Shown here in pieces: positions 35,001 to 45,699 of a stretch of 64,000 nt of DNA. The first letter of the stretch is position 1. Every line of letters begins with the position of its first letter. The position numbers were made by a program, and so were the translations under genes. The stretch is from positions 1-64,000 of the forward strand of contig JAGVSM010003772.1 of NCBI GenBank assembly GCA_022494885.1, read 5' to 3'. The DNA is from Micrasema longulum. Lineage: Eukaryota > Arthropoda > Insecta > Trichoptera > Brachycentridae. The notes below the pieces were generated by a model. That model was not told the DNA's origin. It was given only the letters and a program-made list of their open reading frames with translations, and did not search any database.

Positions 35001-38000
35001 GAGTGTTGTAAACCGAGAAAATTGCATTTGCAATAGGGAAAACGTGAAAAATGAAACAGGTCTTTATAGATATTTTGCAACAAGTGGCAACATTAGTTAA
35101 CACAGGATGTGTTGCAAGAACCTATCCCATGCACAATAAATTATATTTATAAGACATTATTTAGGGCAAATATATTATTTAAATATCACAAAAAAAATAT
35201 GTATCTACTCTTCTGTTATAATCTTTAATTTTAACAAAATTTTAGATAATTTTATATCTTGAAATTTTTGTTTAATAAGAAAATTTCCCTCATACAAGAA
35301 ATTTTTTGAACCGGGTTGTGGTCCCATGGCTAATGTCTCGGACTCAGATCAGACGTTCATGGTTTGAACCCTACTTGATTCTCATTTTCTAATAATGGGT
35401 CTTCAACAACTCATTGAAAACGGCCCCAAAATCGAAATATTTAGGTAAATCACCATAATGCAGCTATGAACTTTTATATTCAGGATGCATGACCTCCTTT
35501 GCAGTAGACTTTAATCTAGACCTTCGAATGCGCATTGTACGATGTTACGTCTTCTCAGTAATTTTTTGACGGTATCAAAACGTGTAGACTCACCCAAGCC
35601 GCTTAAAAAAAGATTGAAGCTTTTGAAATGCTACAGGATATTAAAAATCTCCGGGTGGACAGAGTTCGAAACTATGACGTTCTCCAACAGATGAAAAAAG
35701 ATAAAGAGGCATTGAATGACAGAGAAAAGAAAACTTGCGTAATTTGGGCATACGATGAGAGGTGAAATATGTAACATTTTACAAGTCCTACATGGAAGGA
35801 TTGAAGGATGACGCAGCGCAGGTAGAAGGCACATCTCTTGGCTAAAGAACATGCGTGACTGGTTCCATTGCAGCACTCAGCCCTTATTCAGGGCAGCTGC
35901 CAACAAAGTGAGAATTGCTGCGATGATTTCCAACCTCCATTAGAGATTTTTTTTTTTAAAGTCGTAAATAACTAAGAAAATGGGAATCATTTTGCCATGG
36001 AGCGGGATTCGAACCTTGCACTTTTGATCTGTGAGCACCACCACAAGTCCACAACCCAGTTCAGAAATACAACATTAAATAATTATAATAATATGCCAAA
36101 TTGTATTGGTAATCTTTACAGACTATAAATAAAAATGAACCTCTAATTTAAATGTGCATACATCACTGGAGGATCACTGAGTAACAATCAATATTAATGA
36201 TAATTAAAAAAATAAAAATATTAATGATAATTGAACTTTGATTCTGGTATCCAATCCAATGATGATAAGTAATAAACCCATAATAAGATACCACAGATAA
36301 TCTTTTATATGTTTGTCAACATATATTTTAGGACATTGTGAACTTTTTAATGATAAGAGGAAAAGATATTTAAAATATAAACATTTGTGAATGAAGTATG
36401 TTTAACCCTTTATTTTCCATGACCATCGGTCTCAATATTTGTTTTTACATTGGATGTAAACTTTTTTAACTGATAATTTCATGGTTATATTTTAAATTTT
36501 ATATGCTCATTTATAAACTTGCTAATCTAACTCAATTTGCCAAAACTCAATGGGTATTAACTTAAAAACCTATTACATGAACTGGAGTTTCCATTAAAAA
36601 ATTCCTCGAGATTTCTCGGATGAATCTCACACGCATCAATAAAGGTTTAGCTCTTCAACTTTACAAAAACCAATAACTGGAAGATTTTAAGAAATATGGA
36701 TATTCAAACAAAGGCAGAATGATGAATGTTACACTGTGCATATGGTCACTTAAACTGGTCAATGACAGATGCCCTGTTAATGTCTAGACGTCCGTATTCA
36801 CTTTATCCATGAAATGTTATTCATCTTTAATGTAATATACTAATTTTATAGGTCAAATTATGAAATTATTTTCTTTCAATTAAGTTAAATTAACACATAC
36901 AAGGACACTTTTCTCATAAGATCCACTCATATAACACATATTACAGCTTTCTTATTTGTTGGAATACAGCAGAAATCCATTTATTCAAACTCCAGTCATC
37001 CGGATTGCCAAATATCCGGATCGTTATCAAGAAATAAAAAATAATGGAAATGATATAATAACCAATAAATGGTCATAAATGAGTTTCTTCGTCAAAGCAA
37101 TTCACTTTGCTGAACATATTCAAGTAAGTTTTTAATGCGTTTCCAATTCGCTGTATTATTTCAAAAGCAATATAAAAGTGATCTTAGAGTAAATTTTGCA
37201 CTTTCTTTCAGAACATTGCCTTGATTTAATGATTAATCCAATTATCTGGATAACGTCTGCCATTCGTTAATGCGGATAATTGGGGTTTAACTGTATTTCA
37301 CTTCCGATTGGACTGTAGTTGTGTTTTGAAGTAAATCTTATTTTACTAACATACTGGGACACTTTTGTTGCGGACTGATGGTTGGCTGTTTTTTGTAGGG
37401 ACGCAATATCTCGTACTACCATACAATTACTTAGTTTTACGTAGGCTATAGCTGTCTTTTCACTACCAATGTCTTTTAGACTGATGGAGTCAGTCCAAAT
37501 GAAGTGGTCTAGAATGAAATAAAATGGTTGTTTGACCATTTAAAAAAAAAAGATTTTTCATGTGCAATCACCATTTTGTGGTTGCCATATCTCTGCTCGT
37601 ACTCAAATTGCAAATTTTTGCAACTTTATACCATCATACAGTATTGTTATAGGGGGAGATTTCAGAATTTCATCTGGTCCCCCACCAGAGATATCCCGTC
37701 CGGAAAATTGCAATTTTTTTGTTTTTTTATTATTTTAAAGGCGGGTAAGTCTCAGACTTGAAATTGTCTGTTAACACAACTATTTGTAAAAAAAAGTTTT
37801 AAGTTATAGATTCATTCCCTTCCTGTGAAATCTTTCCTGTGAAAATGGGACTTTTTACAAACGATAGCTAAGAATTTAGGCTGAAATTTCACCCTTTAGA
37901 ATTACATTTAGGTGAAAATGTTTTTGTACTTATTATTTATTTATTTTATTTTATTTTATTTGGGATTTTTACAGCTATTACATAAACAAAATAAGTAGAA

Positions 38001-41000
38001 AAATATTAACAATGCTAAAGCCAATTTAAAAAATCCACTGTAAATATAATGACACATAATATGTAAGAAAAGAAGTTTCGTAATTGTATTTGTGTGACAT
38101 TTGTATTCATGTGTATGTGAATGTGTGTATGCGTGAATGAATGAGGGAGAGGATACATGTGCGTGTGGGAATGAATGAGGGAGAGGGTGCGTGTGTGTGG
38201 GTAAGTATAAAAAATAATTGTTAATAATTATAGCTTATTTTTTTCTGAACAAACTGTTTCCCGCCTCATGTAGATGGGACAAATGGGACCCAAGATATTC
38301 AAGTTTCCACAAACCAATAAAACTTCCGCGAGAAAAAACCAAAGACATTAAAATAATACTCATTTTGAACTACCGACATGTTGGGGTTATTGCACACAAA
38401 AAATCAGATTTTTAAAAAATGGTCAAGCAATCGGTGTTATATGCGATGGCTATAGCAATGAGACACAATTTGACGGCTGTAGCCGGCATAGTCGCGAACG
38501 TGTTAAGTTTACAAAATTGATAACTTTACAATTGAAAAGTTTGCATATAAATAAGATTTTAATCAATGATTTACCAGAAAACAAGGATCAACTGAATAAA
38601 TATAAGATGTAATTATTTGTTATAGGCAGGCAGACTTTGCTGCTACTGCTTTTGTCTGCGTTCTTCTTCCTTCAAAAAAGCATTCAAAACGGTTTTTGAA
38701 CTGGTTGACCGAAATGGAATGGACAACTAGACTTGGTAATTTATTCCAGTCTGAAACTACCCTGCTAGAAAGGAGGTATTACTTGGGGACGATAGAGCTT
38801 TCAGTTATGACCCTCATGCAGGGGGCAGTCATAGTAATTATTGAGTATCATATAAGTTTCAATCAAGTCCCCTCTCTTCCGTCGTTCTTCCAATGATTCA
38901 AGTCCTAGTGCTTTTAATTTACCGTGGTAAAGCATCCTTTCGAGTAATTTGGGGGTTTTTGTAGCACATCTTTGGACTTTTTCCAATAGCTTGATGTCTT
39001 TAGTAAAGTGGAGACTTCATACTTGATATCCATATTCCAATAATGGTCTTACATAGGCATTGTATATTTTACGAAATGATTTATGTTGTATTAATGTAAT
39101 AATTTATGTTGTACATAAATGAAAATCTTAGGTTTACAAAGAGAACCATTTATTTTCAATTAAGTCTAGTGTTACATCAAAAATTGAAACATTTATGTCT
39201 TTAAAAATTGTTCTTATTAATGATTGTGCACCAGAAAATCATAAATCATGAAATTAAATTAAATTCCGAGCTACGCCAAACATTAAACAGATGTATATAT
39301 TTAAGTTACTAACAGCTAAACAAACATTGGATTAAACGTCTCCATTGCACAATATTTTTTATAGGAAGACATAGCGTTGTTCCTATGTAATTGTATTTAT
39401 TCAATAAATTGTTTAGTATGCAAAACCTCAAAGTTGGTGCATGAATTTATATTTACTGTCGCCATATGTCGGCCTCGTGGTATACGGTCAGCGCGTTTGC
39501 CTACCATGCGAGAGGTCTCAGGTTCGATTCCCGATATGGTTGATATGAAATATTTATTTAAAAGGGTGTTAAAATAAACATTATTCAATATTTCATAGTC
39601 CCTTGACTGGTACCTGAAGTGTAAGACTGATCATCTTACCTTCATGTAACAAAAATGATCAAGATACGCCGTGTTTGTGTACCAATGCAGTGCCCTATGC
39701 ACCATTAGGTGCGGAAAGGAATGAATATTAAAAGTCCATGGACAAAAGATAATTTTAAAATTATTTTATTAAAATGCAAATCAAGTATTTTAATACAGTT
39801 AGCTAGCTAGTTAGCTACCTAGCTACATACAATATTTTTGTAATGATGGAAATAAGTGCTATTTTAATTTCTGTTCATTAGGATGTGAAGCTTTGATGCT
39901 AAGTAAGCGAAATACTAATGCTAATACAGTAAAACTCAAATTATCCGGATTAATGAGTGCCAGATTTAATTTCTTTTGAAATAATACAGCAAATTGGAAT
40001 CAAATAAAAAATCAGTTTTATTTTTATTCACAATTTTAAGTTAATAAGGGTCTATGAAATACTCACTAATAAGTAAAAAAAAAATTTTTTACTTATTAGT
40101 AAAATTTTAAAAAAAAATTAAATTCCCGCAAAAACGGTTCATTGCATTGGACACACCCCTAATACGTCACGATTCGATTAAATTTTTTACTTGGTTTGAG
40201 ACTGTTTAAATTTAAATAGAACATTGTCACAAGTCTTGACGTCACAATTGCCAAGGCCAAACATCTCGCGTCTTTGCAAAGACATATTTTTAAACAATTT
40301 AATTTAAAAAATGATGTATGAAAACATTTCTCAACAATATTCGTATTGATTTTGAAAATCCAATTTAAATCCATTTCTCATGTTTTTATCGGTATTTGCA
40401 GTATGTGATATTTCCCTATTGAATTGAAATTTAACTCTTTTTGTTTATTTCCTGATAACGATCAGAATATTTGACAATCCAGATGTCTGGAGTTTGAATA
40501 AACAGAGTTCTACTGTATCAGCATTACTGCTTACTATTAACTACTCTCCATGTCCAGGCGGATGAAGAATACAGTTCTGTATGTGTGAAATAGAACCAGA
40601 ACCTATGTTTAACTCGATGGCTACTGTCAGGTAAAAATCCTGAATAAGGAAATCGAGTGGAGATAAGTCCGCCTACTTGTGTAGTGGTTGGCGCTTTTGT
40701 CTACCATTCATGAGGTCCTGGGTCCCATTACTGGCAGGGTGAATGTGATATATTTATTTCAAGGGTTGTTTGAATTGCCCATTTCACACCACGGCAAAAA
40801 TCTACATGGCATGATAAAATACAATATGATTTATTATTTTACAATTATTTATTTATTTATTTATTTAATGCCTGGCAAACGCAATGACTAGTACACCATG
40901 AGACCAACTTATCTCCAGTTGATTTCCCTTTGCAGGATTTTTACCTGAGAGTATTAGCTAAATTTAAATAATGATTTTGATAAAATTATCACTAAAATCT

Positions 41001-42140
41001 CTTTTGCTATAAGTTTTACTACATTATTGGAATCAGGACGTGGTCCCGTGGCTAGTGTAGCGGACTCACGGATCAGAAGACCGAGGTTCGAACCCCACTC
41101 CACCCCAACTTGATTTCCATTTTCTAAAAATGAGTTATTTACAACTTGTTGAAAATGGTCACTAAAATTAAAATATTTGGGTAAATTATAAGAACGCTAA
41201 TATTCCTTTTTTTATTTTCTAAAATAATATATTAATCGAGGCATTTTTATTGATATTTTTATTAAAATCATTAACTATGGTGTTTATAAAAAAATGTATA
41301 TATATTAATATTATCAAATTTAAATAAGTACTAACGAATCTAATAAATGTCAATCCACTATAATTTTACCGTGCCGTTTAGATTAAGATGATATGTGTGA
41401 AATAGGCTGTTCTCCTTCGGGTATCACGCGGCTCGTTTGTTTGTTTGGAAATTCTTGTAAAAATGAACAGACTTTAGTAGCGGCGGTTGATTTTTGAGCG
41501 TGCTATCTGCAGCGGGGGTGGAAGGGGGAATGCTCACAAGCTAGTTTGAACGCATTTGCTAATTAGTAAGATAGTATCGATCAGTTGTCCGCGGCAGGTG
41601 TGTGTGTGACTTCGCTTTAAAATGTCTCACCAGGTTTTTCATGTTTTCCACTACACTAGCAGAGAGCCTGCTAGTGAATTTTTATTTAATAAATTTATTG
41701 GATACAAAGTTTACATATTTAATACCAGGGAATCTACACAAAACTAGTGAATCAGAAAATGAATACGGAGCGTCCTCTGGTTAGGATAGTCTCCATCTAA
41801 CATGGCCCAGGCTGTTCTAAGATGAATAACATATGTGTTGAAGTGTTTCCTTTGAGCATGCATATTCAGGAGCATGCTTAAAACGGGTATGCTTATCTCG
41901 AGCAAATGTAAACAGTTAAAGAGCATGCTCATAATTAGTAGCATGTCTATCTATATCTTTAGAGCATGGAACTGCGCTACTGTATGGCCATAACCTAATG
42001 AATAATTAAAGTTCTTACTTGGTGGAGGTAAATATTCCATGTGGTGGAATTCTGGGAAAATAAACAACAGCGAGGAAGAAAATTCCTAGTCTACACAAGA
42101 TTTTAACGAGACACCACACTAGTCCTTTACACTTCCCCAT
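22340..42140 (-). CDS. APMAP: APMAP / hemomucin-type strictosidine-synthase-like protein, complete
   Basis: Six coding exons join in frame: 42140-42019, 28818-28610, 27348-27063, 25964-25771, 23652-23441 and 23014-22340, 1698 nt or 565 residues plus stop. Residues about 11-29 form a signal-anchor segment, which predicts a type II membrane protein with a lumenal or extracellular body. Residues about 42-412 are the six-bladed propeller of the family. Landmarks are GPEC near 71, CGRPLGM near 119, SSSS-type turns, FANGVVLSP, GLPDN and SGISEVL, all matching APMAP and Drosophila hemomucin. Vertebrate APMAP is an adipocyte membrane protein with arylesterase activity; insect hemomucin is a haemocyte surface glycoprotein. 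The tail from about 414 is an unusual Lys/Pro/Ala/Glu repeat that replaces hemomucin's Thr-rich mucin tail, and it ends KTEL. The first exon has an acceptor (TTCCAG) 6 nt before its ATG, so a non-coding exon must lie further upstream. Function in this animal is inferred. Confidence 0.93.
22554..22777 (-). repeat. 24-bp coding tandem repeat in the APMAP tail
   Basis: The minus strand encodes about seven units of an eight-residue repeat, (P/A)E(A/V)PKPKP, followed by degenerate units (TEAPKSAEAPKPKEVPKK). Synonymous differences between neighbouring units argue that selection acts on the peptide. On the plus strand this gives spurious long Gly- or Phe/Leu-rich frames. Confidence 0.9.
23090..23350 (-). 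repeat. SINE family A, extended-head variant
   Basis: Lies in APMAP intron 5, opposite the usual head order. Tail side CATAGGGCACTGCATTGATA, head side CGCGCCAACCACTACACTAC then the GAGT-type extension. Confidence 0.55.
23441..23652 (-). CDS. APMAP: APMAP exon 5
   Basis: Acceptor CTAG at 23654-23653, donor TTG|GTACGT. Completes the Gly codon of GLPDN and continues with LKVIPGGLLVPLV and FVARIMAMPEAL, 71 residues. The WVG block usual in the family is replaced by the LVPLVVP stretch. Confidence 0.9.
24533..24680 (+). repeat. SINE family B copy
   Basis: Head GTCTCCTCGGTGTGATGGCT and B-box GGTTCCGGGTTCAATT, then TTCTCAAGCCTGGGAG. Lies in APMAP intron 4. Confidence 0.6.
24878..24930 (-). repeat. 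SINE family C tail fragment
   Basis: CAACGAGTTGTAAATAACCC ATTGCTAGAAAATGG is the reverse of the tail at 539 and 41035. Confidence 0.5.
24945..25648 (-). mobile_element. MITE family 1 copy split by a LINE
   Basis: Reverse MITE sequence runs to about 25086 and resumes at 25619 with TTTCCCATAGGGCTGAACTT CCTTATTG. The LINE fragment at 25087-25618 fills the gap. Confidence 0.55.
25087..25618 (-). mobile_element. LINE (jockey-like) C-terminal fragment
   Basis: In reverse it reads about NAPIYLREKFQRLSVHG, RSNSHGTLIIPIHNSSFFS and CGIISHPPSKMLLQ, the common C-terminus of jockey-group reverse transcriptases (IP.H.....FS, then the ...SLP domain). Inserted into the MITE above. Confidence 0.6.
25771..25964 (-). 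CDS. APMAP: APMAP exon 4
   Basis: Acceptor TTCCAG, donor ACAG|GTTTGT. Encodes LFHYDAAKKTNRVLLDGLWF and ANGVVLSPNEDF then VVVSETARSQLRRYYLKGP, the best-conserved propeller stretch of APMAP. The first base completes the Arg of GNGR. Confidence 0.92.
27063..27348 (-). CDS. APMAP: APMAP exon 3
   Basis: Acceptor TTGCAG, donor GGCAG|GTAATT. Encodes GYWQESKCGRPLGMAFDKAG, then GIWKVDVKTGKK and SIALAANGDFYWTDSSSS. The exon is clearly GC-richer than its introns. Confidence 0.92.
27775..28149 (+). mobile_element. MITE family 1, full copy
   Basis: Ends AATGAGAAACTTCAGCCCTA and ATGAACTTCCTCATT. Lies in APMAP intron 2. Confidence 0.65.
28610..28818 (-). CDS. APMAP: APMAP exon 2
   Basis: Acceptor TTTTGCAG, donor TGCG|GTGAGT. 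Encodes IAPPRSLEGPLALNTALNNA then EHLYVDKVRGPECLVDFDGE and the GGEVVKLSPGG strand, the first propeller blade. Confidence 0.92.
29105..29665 (+). mobile_element. LINE 3' end
   Basis: A 114-residue open frame shows the jockey/CR1 C-terminal pattern (LERRRTEMNIICIFKILNA, SISFHVPNHVTRSKN). It is followed by a 3' UTR and an AATAAATAAATAA tail near 29650. Lies in APMAP intron 1, antisense. Confidence 0.65.
30670..31217 (+). mobile_element. LINE 3' end
   Basis: Translation reads about DITNVTVSELCYLHKLLNNK, LLSKINQNVPFRVTRNKYLF and SINYARHSFL, then a UTR rich in CACA motifs ending AAATAAATAAATAAAT. Same class as 29105, different subfamily. Confidence 0.6.
32230..32745 (-). mobile_element. LINE C-terminal fragment
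   Basis: In reverse: VERMDPAVKIPKIVRHETLG then GRRPQGRPPKRWRESW, a common retrotransposon tail. Interrupted by stops. Confidence 0.5.
33500..33620 (-). repeat. SINE family B fragment
   Basis: Starts TTTACACCGCAACAGACCTG (tail) and ends in the head-proximal TGAGTCAAGCGTCTTAGCCA. The B-box end is lost. Confidence 0.5.
33694..34075. mobile_element. Palindromic MITE family 2, copy 1
   Basis: Ends TACAGGGTGTTCTTTAAACC CTGTCACATC and its inverse. The arms pair through CTTCTGCAGGGGAGAAGC into a GC-rich centre (GCCGCGCGG). About 380 bp, with no frame of its own. A second copy lies at 51326-51714 with the centre in the opposite orientation. Confidence 0.75.
34410..34685 (-). mobile_element. MITE family 1, partial
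   Basis: GTGACGTCACGGGTTCA..., CCGAAAATATATCACAACAC and TACATTTTCGAGAAACTC are internal landmarks of the family in reverse. Confidence 0.5.
35315..35470 (+). repeat. SINE family C copy
   Basis: GGGTTGTGGTCCCATGGCTA head and TGATTCTCATTTTCTAATAA tail, as at 539. Confidence 0.6.
35600..35945 (+). mobile_element. LINE (RTE-like) C-terminal fragment
   Basis: Translation across frames: FEMLQDIKNLRVDRVRNYDV, LQQMKKDKEALN, then SWLKNMRDWFHCSTQ-like and AANKVRIAAMISNLH-like endings. This order is the classic tail of RTE-group elements in arthropods. Several frameshifts. Confidence 0.65.
35957..36065 (-). repeat. SINE family C copy
   Basis: GTCGTAAATAACTAAGAAAA TGGGAATC, then GGGATTCGAACCTTGCAC and GACCACAACCC-like end, the reverse of the 539 repeat. 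Confidence 0.5.
36600..36835 (+). repeat. Repeat family D copy
   Basis: GATGAATCTCACACGCATCA ... GTCACTTAAACTGGTCAATG ... CCTGTTAATGTCTAGACGTC, as at 2830. Confidence 0.55.
36965..37295. mobile_element. Pogo/Tigger-type MITE
   Basis: Left TACAGCAGAAATCCATTTAT ...CCGGATTG; right inverse ATGCGGATAATTGGGGTTTA ACTGTA. TA flanks at both ends. No transposase. Confidence 0.6.
37925..38215 (-). repeat. Probable LINE 3' UTR, reversed
   Basis: Begins with a TTTATTTATTTATTTTATT run (inverted poly-A tail) and ends in GTGTGTG / GAATGAGGGAGAGG repeats, resembling 10258-10590. Confidence 0.4.
38690..39080 (-). mobile_element. LINE C-terminal fragment
   Basis: In reverse: YVRPLLEYGYQV, LLEKVQRCATKTPKLLERML and LKALGLESLEERRKRGDLIE, then TYMILNNYY. 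This matches the C-terminal region of CR1/jockey-type reverse transcriptases. Confidence 0.7.
39470..39725 (+). repeat. SINE family A, near-complete copy
   Basis: Head GGCCTCGTGGTATACGGTCA, B-box GGTTCGATTCCCGATATGGT, tail GCACCATTAGGTGCGGAAAG GAATG. The best-preserved copy, useful as a reference for the family. Confidence 0.7.
39925..40517. mobile_element. Pogo/Tigger-type MITE, long copy
   Basis: TACAGTAAAACTCAAATTAT CCGG at left; AACAGAGTTCTACTGTA at right, the two inverted relative to each other, with TA flanks. About 590 bp, no intact transposase. Confidence 0.6.
40600..40925 (+). repeat. SINE family A, extended-head variant
   Basis: GAGTGGAGATAAGTCCGCCT precedes GTAGTGGTTGGCGCTTTTGT and GGTCCCATTACTGGCAGGG. 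ATTT-repeat and a reverse fragment follow. Confidence 0.5.
41035..41215 (+). repeat. SINE family C copy
   Basis: ACGTGGTCCCGTGGCTAGTG, B-box GGTTCGAACCCCACT, tail TTGATTTCCATTTTCTAAAA. The best-preserved tRNA-like head of this family. Confidence 0.6.
42019..42140 (-). CDS. APMAP: APMAP exon 1 (signal anchor)
   Basis: ATG at 42140-42138 in a good context (CAAAAATGG). Encodes MGKCKGLVWCLVKILCRLGI then FFLAVVYFPRIPPHGIFTST, ending ACCAA|GTAAGA in phase 2, which joins the A of exon 2 to give Lys. Hydrophobic anchor with the short basic front and RIPPHG turn typical of the family. An acceptor TTCCAG at 42148-42147 shows that an upstream non-coding exon exists. This exon is 13.2 kb from exon 2. 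Confidence 0.85.
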
Positions 42141-42779
42141 TTTTGCCTGGAAAAACATAAACAATATTTTAATTAAATGCCCAGTAACAAAATACATTTA
42201 CCTTGGAACCTCTTTTTACACAGGGGATACATTCCACACAGTACCGTGTAAAAAAAAAAGTATATGTTTAAAACGATAGATTTACTCATATACAATTCAA
42301 TTTGAGATTTCAAATGAAATTAAATTATTCACTATTTATTGTACATTATTTGTATTCTTAAATATAACATGACATCAAAAACCATTAAAATATTATTAAC
42401 AAAGCTTATTCACAATCATTATCATTATTATACACCTATTAAGTAAAAGAGCGACGTAGGGCATTCCAATGACTATTTAAAAATTGCAAAGCCAGGTTCC
42501 ACTGTATTTTATTTATTTATGTTTTGTTAATTTAGTGCATAAGGTATTAGGAGTTCAAGGATATTTTGAATATATCCTAATGTTTGTAGACAAGGATATC
42601 TCACCTCCTAGGAAGTTATCAAGATTGAAACATATTGCAACAGAGATGGAGGTATTTGGGAAGGGAAAACCCAGTCTTTGTCTGCAAGCATTAGGATACA
42701 TTCAGAATATTGTTAGTTAAGACTCCCTGCAGAATTCAGATAGGCCAATAGTTTAATCCTGCAGTTTAAATACTGACGT

Positions 42780-43680
42780 GCTAAACTAAACTACATGAAA
42801 ATACCGATAAATTTGCCATTCAGAGAGGTGTAAGACAAGGCGATACAATATCTCTCAAATTATTTACTCTGACTTTAGGAAATGTCTTTAAGAAGCTTAA
42901 CGGGGAAGATAGAGGACTGAATATTGACAGGGGGAGGCAGATGATATTTTCCTGATTTTTGAGAGGGATGAGGATGATTTCAAAGTGGAATCTTCTGAAA
43001 TCGGACTTAAAATGAACCTCAATAAGACAAAAGTAATTATGAACATCACCAATGGCAGAATACTACCTGCAGACAAGGTTGACCACCACATATACTTAGG
43101 TCACAAAATCACTGTCGCCAGGGATAATCAAACTAGTGAAGTAGAAAGAAGAATAGGTCTTGCTTGGGTTGCATTCGGTAAATTAAATTCCATATTTCGA
43201 AACTCCGTTCCAAACTCCCTGAAGACTTAAGTATTTAACCAATGTGTCCTACCTGTCCTTACATACAGCGCAGAGACTATGATTCTGACCAAGCAGTCTT
43301 CTCATAAATTGCAAGATGCACAGAGAAGTTTGCAACACGTTTCACTTGGAATAACTTTAAGAGATAGAAAGAGAAACCATTGGATCCGCTGTCAAACGAA
43401 AGTATGTGACGTGGTGGAAAGGATTGGTTGGTTGAAGTGGAAATGAGCAAGCCATGTCACTCAAATGTCTGATGATCGATGGAAAAAGCGTGTTCTCGAT
43501 TGGAGACTGAGGAGTACGAGGCCCCGAGAACACAGACCAATGAGACGGTTGGATGATATTCGGAGTTTGCCAGTAGACAATGGATGAGATTGGCGCGGAA
43601 CCGAGATGAGTAGAGGAGACAAAGGGAAGCCTATGTTCTGCAGTGGGCCGACGTGGGCTGAATATGATGAATAATTTAAT
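42780..43680 (+). mobile_element. RTE-like LINE reverse-transcriptase fragment
   Basis: Translation: FAIQRGVRQGDTISLKLFTL, then a damaged ADDI.L core, IGLKMNLNKTKVIMNITNGR, HHIYLGHKITVARDNQTSEV, and a tail with WIRCQTKVCDVVERIGWLKW and DWRLRSTRPREHRP. The order is that of RTE-clade reverse transcriptases. Stops and frameshifts near 42945, 43230 and 43445 make it inactive. Confidence 0.75.
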
Positions 43681-44059
43681 CAGTTCCTTAATAATAATAA
43701 GGCATGAAACCTTACCACCATAAGTCACCAATATAAATATTTAATTCACATCACATAAATATCATCGCTCACATTATTAAAAGGTCTGTAAAGGGGTATC
43801 ATTTTGTCTGTGCGTCAGATGAAGAATTTTTAAAATTTTATTTATTTCACATTAAACTTCATCTCTTTTCTTTTCTATACGAACACCTCACTGGGCATAA
43901 CCCGTGTCGAGGCATTCATTTATATTATTTTCATGTTCTAGTACATGATAAATAAATATAATATAATAAATAACACACTGTATGGATTTAAACATAAAAT
44001 ATAAATAGCAGACATGCAGCAATAATTCAGAGTTCAAATAGACTACTGTTTTGGTGGGG

Positions 44060-44425
44060 TGACCATCTCAAGGCAGTTTTCGGGACCCGAATCCAGAAGC
44101 CATTTTTTAACAAATAATTTGAATTTCCGTTTATTTGTATTTAATTTTAAATCAAGAGGTATAGTGTTGTAAATTTTGGGAGCAAGGTACATGACTCCCG
44201 TGAACAAACGATGTTGTCATTTTAGGCACAAATAGTTCTCTCTTTTGTATCTTGTTTCTTAGATTGTATTATATTTACTCCCACTATTTTTATGTGTGTG
44301 AACGAGAAGTGCCCTAGCGTACAGTTGCCTGACGTCCAGAACACATACTCGTTCAAACACCTCCGTTGTGGGTGTTCTGATAGGGACCCCGAGCAGAGCC
44401 TTGAGTGCATACAAATAATACAGTT
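44060..44425 (-). mobile_element. LINE C-terminal fragment
   Basis: In reverse: LKALLGVPIRTPTTEVFERV, CVLDVRQLYARALLVHTHKN, then SREHVPCSQNLQHYTS. This is a jockey-like C-terminal pattern with one stop. Confidence 0.55.
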
Positions 44426-44489
44426 CTGTAGAACAAGAACCCTGGACGATTTTTTTTGACTCATGGTTACTCTCAGGAATTTACATGGG

Positions 44490-44700
44490 TAAAAATTTGT
44501 CTCGTAGTGTAATGGTTGGTGCATTCACCTACCATACTCGAGGCCCGAGTTCGATTCCTGGCAGGGTCGTCATAAAATTTCACTCTCCCCGGACTGGCAC
44601 CGGAAGTGCAAGACTGATCGCCCTGCCTTCCATGTAACAAAAATTATCCAGTTATGCTGCACTTGGAGTGCTAATGCAGTACCTTATGCACCACTGGGTT
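44490..44700 (+). repeat. SINE family A, divergent copy
   Basis: GTCTCGTAGTGTAATGGTTG head, GAGTTCGATTCCTGGCAGGG B-box, CATGTAACAAAAATTATCC body, GCACCACTGGG tail. Confidence 0.55.
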
Positions 44701-45699
44701 ACATTTCTAACATTAGTTCGAATGATGTTACATTGAAAAAGTTACAGCCAATACAAAATTTGTAATACACCAGCTATTGAACTAAATTATAAATACCAAT
44801 AAGTATTTATCGGTCTGAAGATGCCCATTAGAGGGTGAAAGCGCTAATTGGTCAAAATAAATAAGTGGAAGTGTACCAAGTATTTTTTTTAATTAATAAC
44901 TTATATGGAAATATAAGTTATTACATCATTACAATGGAATTCCATCAAGAATTGTCAATAAATAATTTAAATAAAATAAAAATTTATCACATTAAGCATT
45001 AATATCTCAAAATTATTAGCGATTTATGTCAGTAAAATATAGCTATATCATCGCTTCAGTTTGTTTTTGTCCAACAGACCAAAACACAAACCTGCAGAAA
45101 TGGAGTTTTAATTATTTTTTTGCGAAATAGGCATAAATAATTACCACAACTTAAGACAAAATTCGTTAAAAAGCCCCTTAAACATTTAAATTTTATAAAT
45201 CAAGGCTTTTTTGAGAACTCCTGTACACTTAACTCAATTCCGTTAAAAATGAAACTTAGAACATTTAAACTGCATAAAACTGTTTCCAAAATTCACAGGT
45301 CAAGACTGAACAGTCTGATTTCAAATATAATCTGATTAAGTTATATTTACCACATTGTAAGACGATTACAGTTTTAACAATATTTGATTGTTTAGTTTTC
45401 ATAAATCACTTCTTTATCATTGTGTTTTTCATTTAAAAGAAACCTATTTTAATTATAATATGCATATTTTCATAAATAAATACAAATATACTATGGTAAA
45501 CACGTTATTGTTTTTGATGAGGATTTAATTTGTGTACAGAGATTAATTATTTCAAAACTTACAAGTAAAAACATATAAACAAAGAAATGTCAAGTAAAAT
45601 AACCTTGACAGATGATTATTAAATTAAACAATTAATTTACTATTTTCTAGCATACATATTAAAACGATTAAAAACTTTAATTTGGATCTGCACACTTAA

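Noticed and set aside
37267..37539. 90-residue minus-strand frame next to a pogo-type MITE
   Set aside because: Its C-terminal part is the MITE end itself and the remainder matches no transposase motif I can name.
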